A stretch of 64,000 nt of DNA from Sphingomonas sp. PP-CC-1A-547 (GCF_003610375.1 NZ_RAPZ01000014.1:124001-188000); one strand, 5' to 3'. Counted from the stretch's first letter, positions 27,983 to 36,878 are shown. The notes: generated from the sequence alone by a model not told the origin. Program-made: numbers and translations.

Positions 27983-30959
27983 CGGCCACTACCTCGTTGC
28001 ATCGGTTGCAGAGGTCGCCATCGACGGTGACCTCGGGGAGGTGGCGCCAGCAGCGGCCGCATTTGTGGAAGTCGGTGCGCGTCACGGTGACCGCGTCGCC
28101 CGGCGTGACCTTGGCGACGATGAACGCTTCGGCCAGTTCCGCAGCTTCAGTCGCCCCAAGAGGCGACATCGATTTGATCGTGACCTCTGCCTCCAAACTC
28201 GAACGCACGGTCTTTTCGCGACGCATGGGTTCGATGGCTTCGGTAACCGTTTCGCGAAGTGCACGGATCTGCGTCCACTTCTTCCCGACTTCGACGCCAT
28301 CCTCCACCTCGGGCAATGACGGCCATTCGAGGTAGTGCACCGAGCTGTCGTCGTTGGGGAAGCGCGACTGCCACACTTCTTCCGCGGTGAAGCAGAGCAC
28401 CGGTGCGGCGTAGCGGACCAGCGCGTGGAACAGCACGTCCAACACCGTGCGGTACGACCGGCGCTTGATGTCGCTCGGGGCGTCGCAATAGAGCGAATCC
28501 TTGCGGATATCGAAGAAGAACGCGGACAGGTCTTCGTTCGCGAAGTCGGTCAGCAGGCGCGTGTAGCGGTTGAACTCGTAGGCTTCCGCCGCCTGGCGCA
28601 GTTCGGTGTCGATCATGCCGAGGCGGTGGAGCACGTAGCGCTCCAGCTCGGGCATGTCGGATACGGCGACGCGCTCCGACTCGTCGAAGTCTTCGAGCGC
28701 GCCGAGCATGTAGCGGAACGTGTTGCGCAGCTTCCGGTACGCGTCGGAGGCGGTGGCGAGCACCTCCTTGCCGATCTTCACGTCGTCGAAATAGTCGGTC
28801 GAGGCTACCCACATGCGCAGGATGTCGGCGCCGGACTCGCCGATGATCTTGAGCGGATCGACGACGTTGCCGAGCGACTTCGACATCTTCCGGCCCTGGC
28901 CGTCGAGCGCGAAGCCGTGGGTGAGGACCGCGTCATAGGGGGCGCGACCGCGCGTGCCGCAGCTTTCGAGCAGCGACGACTGGAACCAACCGCGATGCTG
29001 GTCCGAACCTTCGAGATACAGGTTCGCGCGGGTGCCTTCGCCGTAGCGTGCTTCGACGGTGAAGACGTGCGTGCAGCCCGAGTCGAACCAGACGTCGAGG
29101 ATGTCCTTCACGACCTCATAGTCGGCGAGGTCGTAGTCGGGGCCGAGCAACGCCTGGTGGCCGTCGGCATACCACGCGTCCGCGCCGTTCTCGCGGAAGG
29201 CTTCGACGATGCGGGCGTTCACGGCGGGGTCGTTGAGGTACTGGCCGGTGGCGCGGTCGACGAACAGCGCGATCGGGACACCCCAGGCACGCTGGCGCGA
29301 GATGACCCAGTCGGGGCGGCCCTGCACCATCGACGTGATCCGGTTTTCCGCACGCGCGGGGATCCAAGTGGTCGCTGCGATCGCATCTAGTGCGATTTCG
29401 CGGAGAGTGGCGCCGTTGCCACTCTCTACTCCCCTCCCGCTTGCGGGAGGGGTTGGGGGAGGGGAGGCGTCGAGCGCCGCATTTGCGGCACTGCCCTCCC
29501 CTAACCCCTCCCGCAGGCGGGAGGGGGACTCTGTGTCGCTCCGGTCCATCGGGATGAACCATTGCGGGGTCGCGCGGAAGATCACCTTGGCCTTCGAGCG
29601 CCACGAATGCGGGTAGCTGTGCTTGAAGTCGTCGCTCGCCGCCAGCAGCGCACCTGTCTCGCGCAGGTCGGTACAGATCGGGCCGTCGGCGCTCACGAAC
29701 TTCTTGTTGATGACGCTGCCCTGGCCGCCGAGCCATGCCCAGTCGGCGCGGTACATCCCCGCGCCGTCGATCGCGAAGACCGGGTCGATGCCGTATTGCT
29801 TGCAGAGTTCGAAATCGTCCTCGCCGTGGTCCGGCGCCATGTGGACGAGCCCGGTGCCTGCATCGGTCGTGACGAACTCGCCGGGGAGGAACGGGCGTGG
29901 CTTCGCGAAGAACCCACCGAGCGCGTGCATCGGGTGGCGTGCGGTGGCGTCGGCGAACGCAGAACCCTTCCCGCGCCAATGGATGGCAACGCCACCCTCC
30001 TCTCCGTCACCCCGGCGGAGGCCAGGGCCCACCTCACCGCGGTCTTCCCCGTTGGTAAGTGGGTCCCGGCCTCCGCCGGGATGACGGGGGGGGAGGGTAC
30101 GGGCGTAAAAACTCTCGATGAGCGCCTCGGCGACCAAGTATCGGCGATCGCCATCCACCAGCAGAACATACTCAATCTCAGGCCCATAGCTCAGCGCCTG
30201 GTTCACCGGGATCGTCCACGGTGTCGTCGTCCAGATCACCGCATGCGCGCCGACCAGTTCGGGCGCGTTCGGCGCAGAGTCGATCTCGAACGCCACGTCG
30301 ATCTGCGTGGAAACGATGTCCTCATACTCGACCTCGGCCTCGGCGAGCGCGGTCTTCTCGACCGGCGACCACATCACCGGCTTGGCGCCGCGGTACAGCT
30401 GGCCGCTCTCGGCGAACTTGAGCAGCTCGCCGACGATGGCGGCCTCGGCCTCGTACTTCATCGTCAGATACGGATCGGCCCAGTCGCCCATCACGCCGAG
30501 GCGCTCGAACTCGGCCTTCTGCACGGCGACCCACTTCTCGGCATAGGCGCGGCATTCGGCGCGGAACTGGTCGACGGGGACGTCGTCCTTGTTGAGCTTC
30601 TTCGCGCGATACGCTTCCTCGACCTTCCACTCGATCGGCAGGCCGTGGCAGTCCCAGCCGGGGACGTACGGCGCGTCCTTGCCCATCAGCGACTGCGAGC
30701 GGACGATGATGTCCTTCAGGACCTTGTTCATCGCGTGGCCCATGTGGATGTCGCCATTCGCGTACGGCGGGCCATCGTGCAGGATGAACCGCTCGCGCCC
30801 GAGCCGCTGTTCGCGCAACCGGTCGTAGATGCCGAGCTTGGCCCAGCGCTCCAGGATCGCCGGCTCCTTTGCGGCGAGGCCCGCCTTCATCGGGAAGTCG
30901 GTCTTCGGCAGGAAGACGGTATCGCGGTAATCGCGGGCGGGCGCGGGAGTATCGGTCAT
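27975..30959 (-). CDS. ileS: Isoleucyl-tRNA synthetase carrying two in-frame palindromic insertions
   Basis: This class I synthetase charges tRNA-Ile. The product has 994 residues, with the HIGH-type motif in GDIHMGHAMNK near 68, the CP1 editing domain, KMSKS in GRKMSKSLGN, and a C-terminal zinc finger (CGRCW...CNRC). Two palindromic elements lie inside the gene. One, near residues 291-325, encodes PGGGRDPLTNGEDRG and PGLRRG peptides just before IHWRGKGSAFADA. The second, near 478-512, encodes SPSRLREGLGEG and PTPPASGRG between PQWFIPMD and TLREIALDAI. All conserved motifs outside them are intact. The start MTDTPAPARDYRDTV was chosen over an upstream extension. Confidence 0.95.
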   Translation of the reverse strand: MTDTPAPARDYRDTVFLPKTDFPMKAGLAAKEPAILERWAKLGIYDRLREQRLGRERFILHDGPPYANGDIHMGHAMNKVLKDIIVRSQSLMGKDAPYVPGWDCHGLPIEWKVEEAYRAKKLNKDDVPVDQFRAECRAYAEKWVAVQKAEFERLGVMGDWADPYLTMKYEAEAAIVGELLKFAESGQLYRGAKPVMWSPVEKTALAEAEVEYEDIVSTQIDVAFEIDSAPNAPELVGAHAVIWTTTPWTIPVNQALSYGPEIEYVLLVDGDRRYLVAEALIESFYARTLPPRHPGGGRDPLTNGEDRGEVGPGLRRGDGEEGGVAIHWRGKGSAFADATARHPMHALGGFFAKPRPFLPGEFVTTDAGTGLVHMAPDHGEDDFELCKQYGIDPVFAIDGAGMYRADWAWLGGQGSVINKKFVSADGPICTDLRETGALLAASDDFKHSYPHSWRSKAKVIFRATPQWFIPMDRSDTESPSRLREGLGEGSAANAALDASPPPTPPASGRGVESGNGATLREIALDAIAATTWIPARAENRITSMVQGRPDWVISRQRAWGVPIALFVDRATGQYLNDPAVNARIVEAFRENGADAWYADGHQALLGPDYDLADYEVVKDILDVWFDSGCTHVFTVEARYGEGTRANLYLEGSDQHRGWFQSSLLESCGTRGRAPYDAVLTHGFALDGQGRKMSKSLGNVVDPLKIIGESGADILRMWVASTDYFDDVKIGKEVLATASDAYRKLRNTFRYMLGALEDFDESERVAVSDMPELERYVLHRLGMIDTELRQAAEAYEFNRYTRLLTDFANEDLSAFFFDIRKDSLYCDAPSDIKRRSYRTVLDVLFHALVRYAAPVLCFTAEEVWQSRFPNDDSSVHYLEWPSLPEVEDGVEVGKKWTQIRALRETVTEAIEPMRREKTVRSSLEAEVTIKSMSPLGATEAAELAEAFIVAKVTPGDAVTVTRTDFHKCGRCWRHLPEVTVDGDLCNRCNEVVADA
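29429..29527. repeat. Type F palindromic element inside ileS
   Basis: CTCCCCTCCCGCTTGCGGGA and CTCCCGCAGGCGGGAGGGGG hairpins are separated by about 45 bases. The element is read in frame and free of stops, giving about 33 extra codons in ileS. Confidence 0.9.
30004..30087. repeat. Type A/C-related palindromic element inside ileS
   Basis: The ends CCGTCACCCCGGCGGAGGCC and GGCCTCCGCCGGGATGACGG are near-perfect reverse complements 84 bases apart, that is 28 codons. It is read in frame within the CP1 editing region of ileS. Confidence 0.9.
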
Positions 30960-31016
30960 AAGTGAGCCGGGCTGTAGCGGGTAGCGGCTCACGTTGCCAT
31001 CCCTGTCCCGCTCTTG

Positions 31017-31122
31017 CTCCCCTCCCCGGAAGGGAGGGGCTGGGGGTGGGTTGGTTCGGAATTGCCGTCACGTCCGCCAAGCGGCCGACCCACCCCCAAC
31101 CCCTCCCTTTCAGGGAGGGGAG
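31017..31122. repeat. Type F palindromic repeat overlapping the ribF stop
   Basis: CTCCCCTCCCCGGAAGGGAG and CCCTCCCTTTCAGGGAGGGG hairpins, with GGGGGTGGGTTGG and CCGACCCACCCCC inner arms. The right arm contains the ribF stop codon (minus strand). Confidence 0.9.
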
Positions 31123-32045
31123 AAACCGAGGATCGCGCGCGCACGAGCGCAGTCGGCATCCATCTGGGTCATCAGCGCTTCGAGACTGTCGAACTTCGCT
31201 TCCGGGCGGAGATACTCGACCAGCGAAACCTCGACGCGACGGCCGTACAGATCCTCCGAGAAGTCGAAGAAATACGGTTCCAGCAATTCCTTCGGCGGAT
31301 CGAAGCTCGGGCGGATGCCGAGGTTCGCCGCGCCCTTCAGTACGCGGCCGTCCTCCAGCCGCCCGGTCACCGCATAGATCCCGTATGCCGGGCGAAGATA
31401 ATTGCCCATGTCGAGATTGGCGGTCGGATAGCCGATCGTGCGGCCCAGCTTGTCGCCGTGCTGCACCACGCCCTCGATCGCGAACGGTCGCGTGAGCAGG
31501 CGCGTCGCGGTCGCCATGTCGCCGCTGCGCAAGGCATCGCGGATGCGCGTGGACGAGACGGTCTCGCCGTTCAACGCGACCGCGCCGACGGTTTCCGCGC
31601 GGAACCCGTGGACCGGGCCCCGCGAGGCGAGCGTGTGGACGGTGCCGGCCTTGCCCTTGCCGAAGGTGAAGTCCTCGCCGGTGACGACGCCGCCAACGCG
31701 GAGATTGTCCTCGAGCCGCTGGGCGATGAACTCCTCGGCGGTCAGCGCGGCGAGATCGCCGTCGAAATGGAACACCACCATCGCGTCGGCGCCCGCTTCC
31801 GCGAACAGCCGCTCGCGCTGGTCGAGCGTGGTGAGGCGGAACGGCGCGGTGTCGGGGCGGAAATGGCGGACCGGGTGCGGATCGAACGTCGCCACCAGCG
31901 CGGGGCGGCCCTCCGCTTTGGCCCAGGCGATCGCGCGCGCGACCACCGCCTGGTGACCGAGGTGGAATCCATCGAAATTGCCCAGCGCGACGATCCCGTT
32001 CGCGAGATGCGAAGGAATGGACGCGCCGCCGTCGAGCCGCTGCAT
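31110..32045 (-). CDS. ribF: Bifunctional riboflavin kinase/FAD synthetase
   Basis: It phosphorylates riboflavin to FMN and adenylates FMN to FAD. The 311-residue product has an N-terminal nucleotidyltransferase domain (ALGNFDGFHLGHQAVV near residue 20, then TFDPHP) and a C-terminal flavokinase domain (GRTIGYPTANL near 200, SLVEYLRPEAKFDSLE near the end). The start MQRLDGGASIP is preferred over a 21-codon extension. The last codons (FSPP) and the stop come from a palindromic repeat, so the C-terminus was set by the element. It lies upstream of ileS on the same strand. Confidence 0.95.
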   Translation of the reverse strand: MQRLDGGASIPSHLANGIVALGNFDGFHLGHQAVVARAIAWAKAEGRPALVATFDPHPVRHFRPDTAPFRLTTLDQRERLFAEAGADAMVVFHFDGDLAALTAEEFIAQRLEDNLRVGGVVTGEDFTFGKGKAGTVHTLASRGPVHGFRAETVGAVALNGETVSSTRIRDALRSGDMATATRLLTRPFAIEGVVQHGDKLGRTIGYPTANLDMGNYLRPAYGIYAVTGRLEDGRVLKGAANLGIRPSFDPPKELLEPYFFDFSEDLYGRRVEVSLVEYLRPEAKFDSLEALMTQMDADCARARAILGFSPP

Positions 32046-32111
32046 GCGCGGTTCAGTAACCAGCCGCCGCGAAAGGCGATAGTCCTTCCGTGCGGTCGTC
32101 TCCCGCAACTC

Positions 32112-32167
32112 CTTGTTCTCCCGCGAAGGTGGGAGTCCAGCCTGGGCTCCCGCCTTCGCTGAAACAA
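32112..32167. repeat. Type B palindromic repeat, partly decayed
   Basis: CTTGTTCTCCCGCGAAGGTG followed by CCCGCCTTCGCTGAAACAAC. The right hairpin has lost part of one arm. It lies between ribF and folA. Confidence 0.8.
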
Positions 32168-32168
32168 C

Positions 32169-32633
32169 TCAGGGGCGGGTGAGGGTGACGAAGCTATAAG
32201 CGGGCCGTTGCTTTTCGCCTGGGTGGTCCTCGCGAGCGATCTCGCGCCAGCCCTCGAACGCGGGGACGACGGCGTCGCCTTCGGGTTCGTCATGGACTTC
32301 GGTCAGTTCGATCCGGTCCGCATGGGGGAGCAACTGCGCATAGATCTGTGCGCCGCCGATCACCGCGACGTCGTCACCCGCGATCGCCAGCGCTTGCTCG
32401 ACCGAATGCGCGACCTCGGCGCCTTCCGCGCTCCAGTCGCCCCGCGTCAGGACAATATGCCGGCGGCCGGGAAGGGGGCTCGGGAAACTCTCGAAGGTTT
32501 TGCGCCCCATCACCATCGGCTTGCCCATCGTCAGCGCCTTAAAGCGCTTCAGGTCCGCGGGGATGCGCCAGGGGAGCTGGCCATCGCGGCCGATGACGCC
32601 GTTGGTGGCGCGGGCGAGGTAGAAGGTGATCAT
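32169..32633 (-). CDS. folA: Dihydrofolate reductase
   Basis: It reduces dihydrofolate to tetrahydrofolate with NADPH. The 154-residue protein has the standard N-terminus ITFYLARATNGVIGRDGQLPW (W and the following proline of the substrate loop), KRFKALTMGKPMVMGRKTFES near 30, and the nucleotide-binding VIGGAQIYAQLLP near 91. Together with thyA about 0.8 kb upstream on the same strand it forms the thymidylate/folate cycle, though a hemerythrin gene and a repeat lie between them. Confidence 0.96.
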   Translation of the reverse strand: MITFYLARATNGVIGRDGQLPWRIPADLKRFKALTMGKPMVMGRKTFESFPSPLPGRRHIVLTRGDWSAEGAEVAHSVEQALAIAGDDVAVIGGAQIYAQLLPHADRIELTEVHDEPEGDAVVPAFEGWREIAREDHPGEKQRPAYSFVTLTRP

Positions 32634-32707
32634 GTTCCGGTCATGCCGGAATGAGGGAAGGGGGGCTACACTTCCGTTTAAGTCGGCATACTCTACCTAA
32701 CGAACAA

Positions 32708-32810
32708 CCACCCCGGCGGAGGCCGGGGCCCAATTGGGAAACGCTGCTGATGGACGCCGCGCCCTGTTACTCCGACCTTTCCAATTGGGCCCCGGCCTTC
32801 GCCGGGGTGG
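32708..32810. repeat. Type A palindromic repeat
   Basis: CCACCCCGGCGGAGGCCGGG and GCCTTCGCCGGGGTGG arms with CCCAATTGGG blocks. The interior is more diverged than in other copies. Confidence 0.9.
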
Positions 32811-32827
32811 TAGATAAGCGGTGTGGC

Positions 32828-33352
32828 TCACCCCGGCGCATGCTGCTTCACATACGCCTCGGGATCCTTCTCGACGACCGTCACCCCGTTCAGATGGTTC
32901 GCCTCGAACGCCGCAAACCGGACGCCCAGTTCATGCCGCTCTTCCAGCGTCGCATGCTTGCGGAAATCGGTCAGACCCTGGCGTTCTTCCTCCGCCAGAT
33001 GATCGCTGTTCGCCTTGTTGCATTCGCCGACCGCCTCGAACCAAGCGTCCGAGCCGACCGGATGCTTGTCAACCGCTTCGCCGGTGTCGCGGATGTCGTT
33101 GTGATCCTCGATCGCGTCCTCCGTCTCCTCGGCGGCCGAACCTGCGTCGTTGCCGCCGGTGCCGATCTTCATCAGCCGCGGGTAGAAGAAGCGCTCCTCC
33201 GCCTCGGCATGCGCGTCGAGCAGGTTCTTGAGGCGGGTCCAGAGCGCCGACAGCGCCTCGGTATCCTTGGCGTCGATCGAATCGATCTGCGCGAACAATG
33301 CGCGCTGCTGCGCGTGTTCATCGAGAATGAGCTGTGTGATATCCATGCGCAT
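32828..33352 (-). CDS. Hemerythrin HHE-domain protein
   Basis: This is a 174-residue, largely helical cytoplasmic protein. The N-terminal half carries the hemerythrin pattern: DEHAQQRALF, HAEAEERFFYP and EDHNDIRDTGE. These supply histidines and acidic residues for a di-iron site. Further histidines occur in SDHLAEEERQGL. Relatives bind oxygen or nitric oxide, or act in iron/redox stress; the role here is unknown. A second possible start two codons later (MDITQLIL) fits the family N-terminus as well, and neither has a clear ribosome site. It sits between folA and thyA. Confidence 0.88.
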   Translation of the reverse strand: MRMDITQLILDEHAQQRALFAQIDSIDAKDTEALSALWTRLKNLLDAHAEAEERFFYPRLMKIGTGGNDAGSAAEETEDAIEDHNDIRDTGEAVDKHPVGSDAWFEAVGECNKANSDHLAEEERQGLTDFRKHATLEERHELGVRFAAFEANHLNGVTVVEKDPEAYVKQHAPG

Positions 33353-33398
33353 CTGAACCGCACAGCGCCCGCCCGGTTCCTATTGCGATTCGCTCTCG

Positions 33399-34193
33399 TC
33401 AGACCGCGACGGGCGCCTTGATATGCGCCTGCGCGACGTAGTCGTGGAGGACGAAATCCTCATACTCGTACACGTCAATCGAGTCCGGCTTCCGCAATAT
33501 TTCAAGGCGCGGGAGAGGTCCGGGCGCGCGCGTCAGTTGCAGTTGCGCCTGCTCCAGATGGTTCGAATAGAGGTGGCAATCGCCGCCGGTCCAGATGAAC
33601 TCGCCGACCTCCAGCCCGCATTGCTGCGCGAGGATGTGCGTGAGCAACGCGTAGCTGGCGATGTTGAACGGCACGCCGAGGAAGATGTCGCCCGAGCGCT
33701 GGTAGAGTTGCAGCGACAGCTTGCCGCCCGCGACATGCGTCTGGAACAGGCAGTGGCACGGGGCGAGCGCCATCGCGTGGAGGTCGCCCGGATTCCATGC
33801 GCTGACGATCTGGCGGCGCGAGGCGGGGTTGGTTTTGATCTGCGTTATGAGTTCGGCGATCTGGTCGATATGGCGACCGTCCGCGGCGACCCAGTCGCGC
33901 CACTGCTTGCCATAGACCGGGCCGAGATCGCCCGCTTCGTCCGCCCATTCATCCCAGATCGCGACTTTCCGGTCCTGCAACCAGCGGACGTTGGTATCGC
34001 CGCGGAGGAACCAGAGGAGCTCGACGATGATCGAGCGGAGGTGGAGCTTCTTGGTGGTGAGCACGGGGAAGCCCTGCGCGAGATCGAACCGCATCTGCGC
34101 GCCGAACACGCTGAGCGTGCCGGTGCCGGTGCGGTCCATCGTCTCGACGCCGGTCGAGAGTACGCGGTCCATGAGGTCTAGATATTGGCGCAT
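33399..34193 (-). CDS. thyA: Thymidylate synthase
   Basis: It methylates dUMP to dTMP using methylene-tetrahydrofolate. The 264-residue product is the exact classic ThyA length. It shows [12 protein letters not shown] near residue 20, the catalytic C146 in LAPCHCLFQ, and the folate/dUMP-binding [20 protein letters not shown]. The ATG of [11 protein letters not shown] was chosen; the long upstream frame to 34361 overlaps the divergent RadC-like gene and is not plausible. It works with folA, which regenerates the folate cofactor. Confidence 0.97.
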   Translation of the reverse strand: MRQYLDLMDRVLSTGVETMDRTGTGTLSVFGAQMRFDLAQGFPVLTTKKLHLRSIIVELLWFLRGDTNVRWLQDRKVAIWDEWADEAGDLGPVYGKQWRDWVAADGRHIDQIAELITQIKTNPASRRQIVSAWNPGDLHAMALAPCHCLFQTHVAGGKLSLQLYQRSGDIFLGVPFNIASYALLTHILAQQCGLEVGEFIWTGGDCHLYSNHLEQAQLQLTRAPGPLPRLEILRKPDSIDVYEYEDFVLHDYVAQAHIKAPVAV

Positions 34194-34278
34194 CGGGTTT
34201 GCGTAGCGATGCAGGGGCAGGGGCTCAAGCGGATGTAGTTGCGCGTGCGATCGACGGTGTCGCGGGGCAGGCGGGTAT

Positions 34279-34671
34279 GTGCTGCGACCGTCCGAGTCTT
34301 CCCCTCGTATCGCCGACCTCGCCGCGGCGCGGGCGCTGTTCGCTGGGCTGCGTGATGCCACGGTGGAGACGGTGGCGGTCGCGTATCTTGATCCGAATCG
34401 GAGGCTTCTCGGAATGCGGCATGTCGTCGGGGGGCGGGATCAGGTGACGATCTCGATCCGGACGGTCGCGGTGGATGCGCTGGCGTTCGGTGCTCACGGG
34501 GTGATCATCGCGCATAACCATCCGAGCGGGGATGCGACGCCGAGTGCGCGGGACGTCGCGTTCACGCGGGCACTGGCGGCGGGGTTGCGGACGTTGGAGG
34601 TGGTGTTGCTCGATCACCTGGTAATCGCGGGGGACGAGGTGGCGAGTTTGCGAGCGATGGGGATCGTCTGA
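34279..34671 (+). CDS. RadC-like JAB-domain protein, catalytic domain only
   Basis: The 130-residue product contains just the RadC/JAB1-MPN metalloprotease-like domain, with the metal-site motif HNHPSG followed by the downstream aspartate of the JAMM motif (DATPSARD) and a C-terminal DHLVIAG. Full RadC proteins have an extra N-terminal helix-hairpin-helix region that is missing here. The frame is open upstream only to 34207 with no other start codon, so GTG at 34279 is the only candidate. Function of RadC proteins is not established. It is divergent from thyA by 85 bases. Confidence 0.78.
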   Translation: MLRPSESSPRIADLAAARALFAGLRDATVETVAVAYLDPNRRLLGMRHVVGGRDQVTISIRTVAVDALAFGAHGVIIAHNHPSGDATPSARDVAFTRALAAGLRTLEVVLLDHLVIAGDEVASLRAMGIV

Positions 34672-34748
34672 CTTGTCGCATCTATCCCGACCGAACCTGT
34701 AGCTAGCCTCAGCGAGATGGGGCCGTCTCCCAGATGACGACACAAAAG

Positions 34749-34807
34749 CTTGTTTCCCCGCGAAGGCGGGGACCCAGCCTGGGCTCCCGCCTTCGCGGGA
34801 GAACAAG
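34749..34807. repeat. Type B palindromic repeat
   Basis: CTTGTTTCCCCGCGAAGGCG through TTCGCGGGAGAACAAGG, with CCAGCCTGGG in the centre. It is paired with the following type A copy. Confidence 0.9.
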
Positions 34808-34892
34808 GAAGCGTGGGCTGTCGTCGGACTGCAAGCGACCGGTTCACAACTCTGCGGGAATGGCGTGGTGTGGGGAGCGCCTTCCAAACACA

Positions 34893-34997
34893 CCACCCCG
34901 GCGAAGGCCGGGGCCCAATTGGGGGGGCGTTGCCAACTACGCACAGTTCGTCGTTACTGCGACCTTTCCAATTGGGCCCCGGCCTACGCCGGGGTGG
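34893..34997. repeat. Type A palindromic repeat
   Basis: CCACCCCGGCGAAGGCCGGG and GGCCTACGCCGGGGTGG arms with CGTCGTTACTGCG in the interior. The 34672-35031 gap holds only this and the type B element. Confidence 0.9.
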
Positions 34998-35031
34998 GGC
35001 ATCCGGATCGGTTAGGAATGAGAACCAGATG

Positions 35032-35754
35032 TCATCCGAGCCGGCACGCCCGGATCGCTTCCGGCGCCGGACGCGGCCCAGACGCACGGAACGTCGCGAT
35101 GTAGCCCCCGGCCGACGGCATGTCGTCGGTATCCACCTGCGTATACCCGACCGCCGCGAACTCGCACTTCAGCAGTGCCGGCGGCGTGCCGTGATTCTGC
35201 GTCGGCCGGTTAGCATCGACCACCACCACCAGCCCGTCGGGCTTCAGCGACGGCCGCAACCGCCACAGGAACTCGTAGGGCTGCTCGATCTCGTGATACA
35301 TGTGCACCATCAGCACCCGGTCGAAACTCGCCTCGGGCAGCTTCGGATCGTTCGCCTCGCCCAGCTTCACGCTGACGTTCGCCAGATCCTCGCGCGCGAC
35401 GCGTTCCGCCAGCTGGTCGCGCACCGCCGGGATGATGTCCTCCGCAAGCACACGACCGTCCTTGCCGACGCGTGCCGCGAGGCGGATCGTGTAGTATCCC
35501 TCGCCCGCGCCGATATCCGCGACCGTCATGCCCTTGCGGATCTCGCCCTTGTTCATGACCTCGCCGGCCTCGTTGAGCCGATCGCGCGCTTCCTCGTTCG
35601 ACCAGCGCGTCGAGACGATCGACGCGACCGGACGGTCGGCGGCGGGGAACACTGGCTCCTTGGGCTCGCGCTTGATCAGCGGCTTGCTGCCGTCACACGC
35701 GCATAGCGCAAGCATCGGCAGGACCATCAGGGCAAGGACACCCCGCAAGCTCAA
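35032..35754 (-). CDS. Class I SAM methyltransferase with an N-terminal lipoprotein-type signal
   Basis: The 240-residue product has a Rossmann methyltransferase core: VADIGAGEGYYTIRLAARVG near residue 80, VKLGEAND, and the FDRVLMVHMYHE post-I motif. Unusually, it starts with MSLRGVLALMVLPMLALCAC, which looks like a type II signal peptide with a lipobox. That would place it outside the cytoplasm, where SAM is not expected. The start is TTG overlapping the prfB stop (TTGA). Substrate unknown. Either the secreted form is real or the true start is internal; a methionine occurs at residue 67 but would remove little of the core. Confidence 0.8.
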   Translation of the reverse strand: MSLRGVLALMVLPMLALCACDGSKPLIKREPKEPVFPAADRPVASIVSTRWSNEEARDRLNEAGEVMNKGEIRKGMTVADIGAGEGYYTIRLAARVGKDGRVLAEDIIPAVRDQLAERVAREDLANVSVKLGEANDPKLPEASFDRVLMVHMYHEIEQPYEFLWRLRPSLKPDGLVVVVDANRPTQNHGTPPALLKCEFAAVGYTQVDTDDMPSAGGYIATFRASGPRPAPEAIRACRLG

Positions 35755-36878
35755 TCGACGTCCTCCACCTCGACGGCCTCGCCGGTCACGCGCTGCGACA
35801 GCGCTGCCGCCATGAACATCTCGAGGTCGCCGTCGAGCACGTCCGACGGGCTGGTCGAGACGACGCCGGTGCGCAGGTCCTTCACCATCTGGTACGGCTG
35901 AAGCACGTACGATCGGATCTGGTGGCCCCAGCCGATGTCGGTCTTGCCGGCGTTCTCGGCATTCGCCGCAGTCTCGCGGATCGCCAGTTCGCGCTCGTAC
36001 AGACGCGCGCGGAGCTGATTATACGCCTCGGCCTTGTTCTTGTGCTGCGAGCGCTGGTTCTGGCACTGCACGACGATCCCGGTCGGGATGTGCGTGATGC
36101 GCACCGCCGAGTCGGTCGTGTTGATGTGCTGGCCGCCTGCACCCGACGCACGGTATGTGTCGATTCGCAGGTCGCTCTCGTTGTATTCGACCTCGATATT
36201 GTCGTCGACGACCGGATACACCCAGACACTCGCGAACGACGTGTGCCGCCGCGCCGCCGAATCGTACGGGCTGATCCGCACGAGCCGGTGCACGCCGCTC
36301 TCGGTCTTCGCGTAACCGTACGCGTTCTCACCCTTGAGCAGCAGCGTGGCGGACTTGATCCCGGCCTGCTCGCCCGAATGCTGGTCGACCAGTTCGACCT
36401 TCAGCCCGTGGCGTTCGCCCCAGCGCGAATACATCCGGCTGAGCATGCCTGCCCAGTCCTGGCTCTCGGTGCCGCCCGCGCCCGCGTTCACCTCGATATA
36501 GGTGTCGTTGGCATCGGCCTCGCCCGCGAGTAACGCCTTGATCTTGTCCTTGTCGGCACGCGCGGCGAGTTCGGCGAGCGACGCAACGCCGTCCGCCTCC
36601 ATCTCGGTATCGCCCTCGGCCTCGGCCATCTCGATCAGCTCGGCGGTATCCGACAGCTCGCTCTGGATCGCGCGTGTCGCGCTGATCGCCTCGTCGAGAC
36701 GACGACGCTCGCGCATCACCTCCTGCGCGGCCTTGGGATCGGACCAGAGCGCCTGATCCTCGACGCGCGCGTTCAACTCGTCGAGACGACGCAGCGCGCG
36801 GTCCCAATCGAGGAAGCGGCGCAGCAGCGCCAGCGCGTCGTTGATGGTGTCTACGTGAGCCTGCGCTTCGGCGCGCAT
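35751..36878 (-). CDS. prfB: Peptide chain release factor 2
   Basis: It releases polypeptides at UGA and UAA. The 375-residue product has the coiled N-terminal domain, the tripeptide anticodon region ISPYDSAARRHTSF (the usual SPF reads SPY here) and the catalytic GGQ in SGAGGQHINTTDS. There is no internal stop, so the programmed frameshift found in many bacterial prfB genes is absent. GGAG lies six bases before the ATG. It is downstream of mrcA and coupled to the methyltransferase. Confidence 0.96.
   Translation of the reverse strand: MRAEAQAHVDTINDALALLRRFLDWDRALRRLDELNARVEDQALWSDPKAAQEVMRERRRLDEAISATRAIQSELSDTAELIEMAEAEGDTEMEADGVASLAELAARADKDKIKALLAGEADANDTYIEVNAGAGGTESQDWAGMLSRMYSRWGERHGLKVELVDQHSGEQAGIKSATLLLKGENAYGYAKTESGVHRLVRISPYDSAARRHTSFASVWVYPVVDDNIEVEYNESDLRIDTYRASGAGGQHINTTDSAVRITHIPTGIVVQCQNQRSQHKNKAEAYNQLRARLYERELAIRETAANAENAGKTDIGWGHQIRSYVLQPYQMVKDLRTGVVSTSPSDVLDGDLEMFMAAALSQRVTGEAVEVEDVD

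Noticed and set aside
35751..36878. Programmed frameshift in prfB
   Set aside because: The frame is continuous from ATG to stop with no internal TGA.
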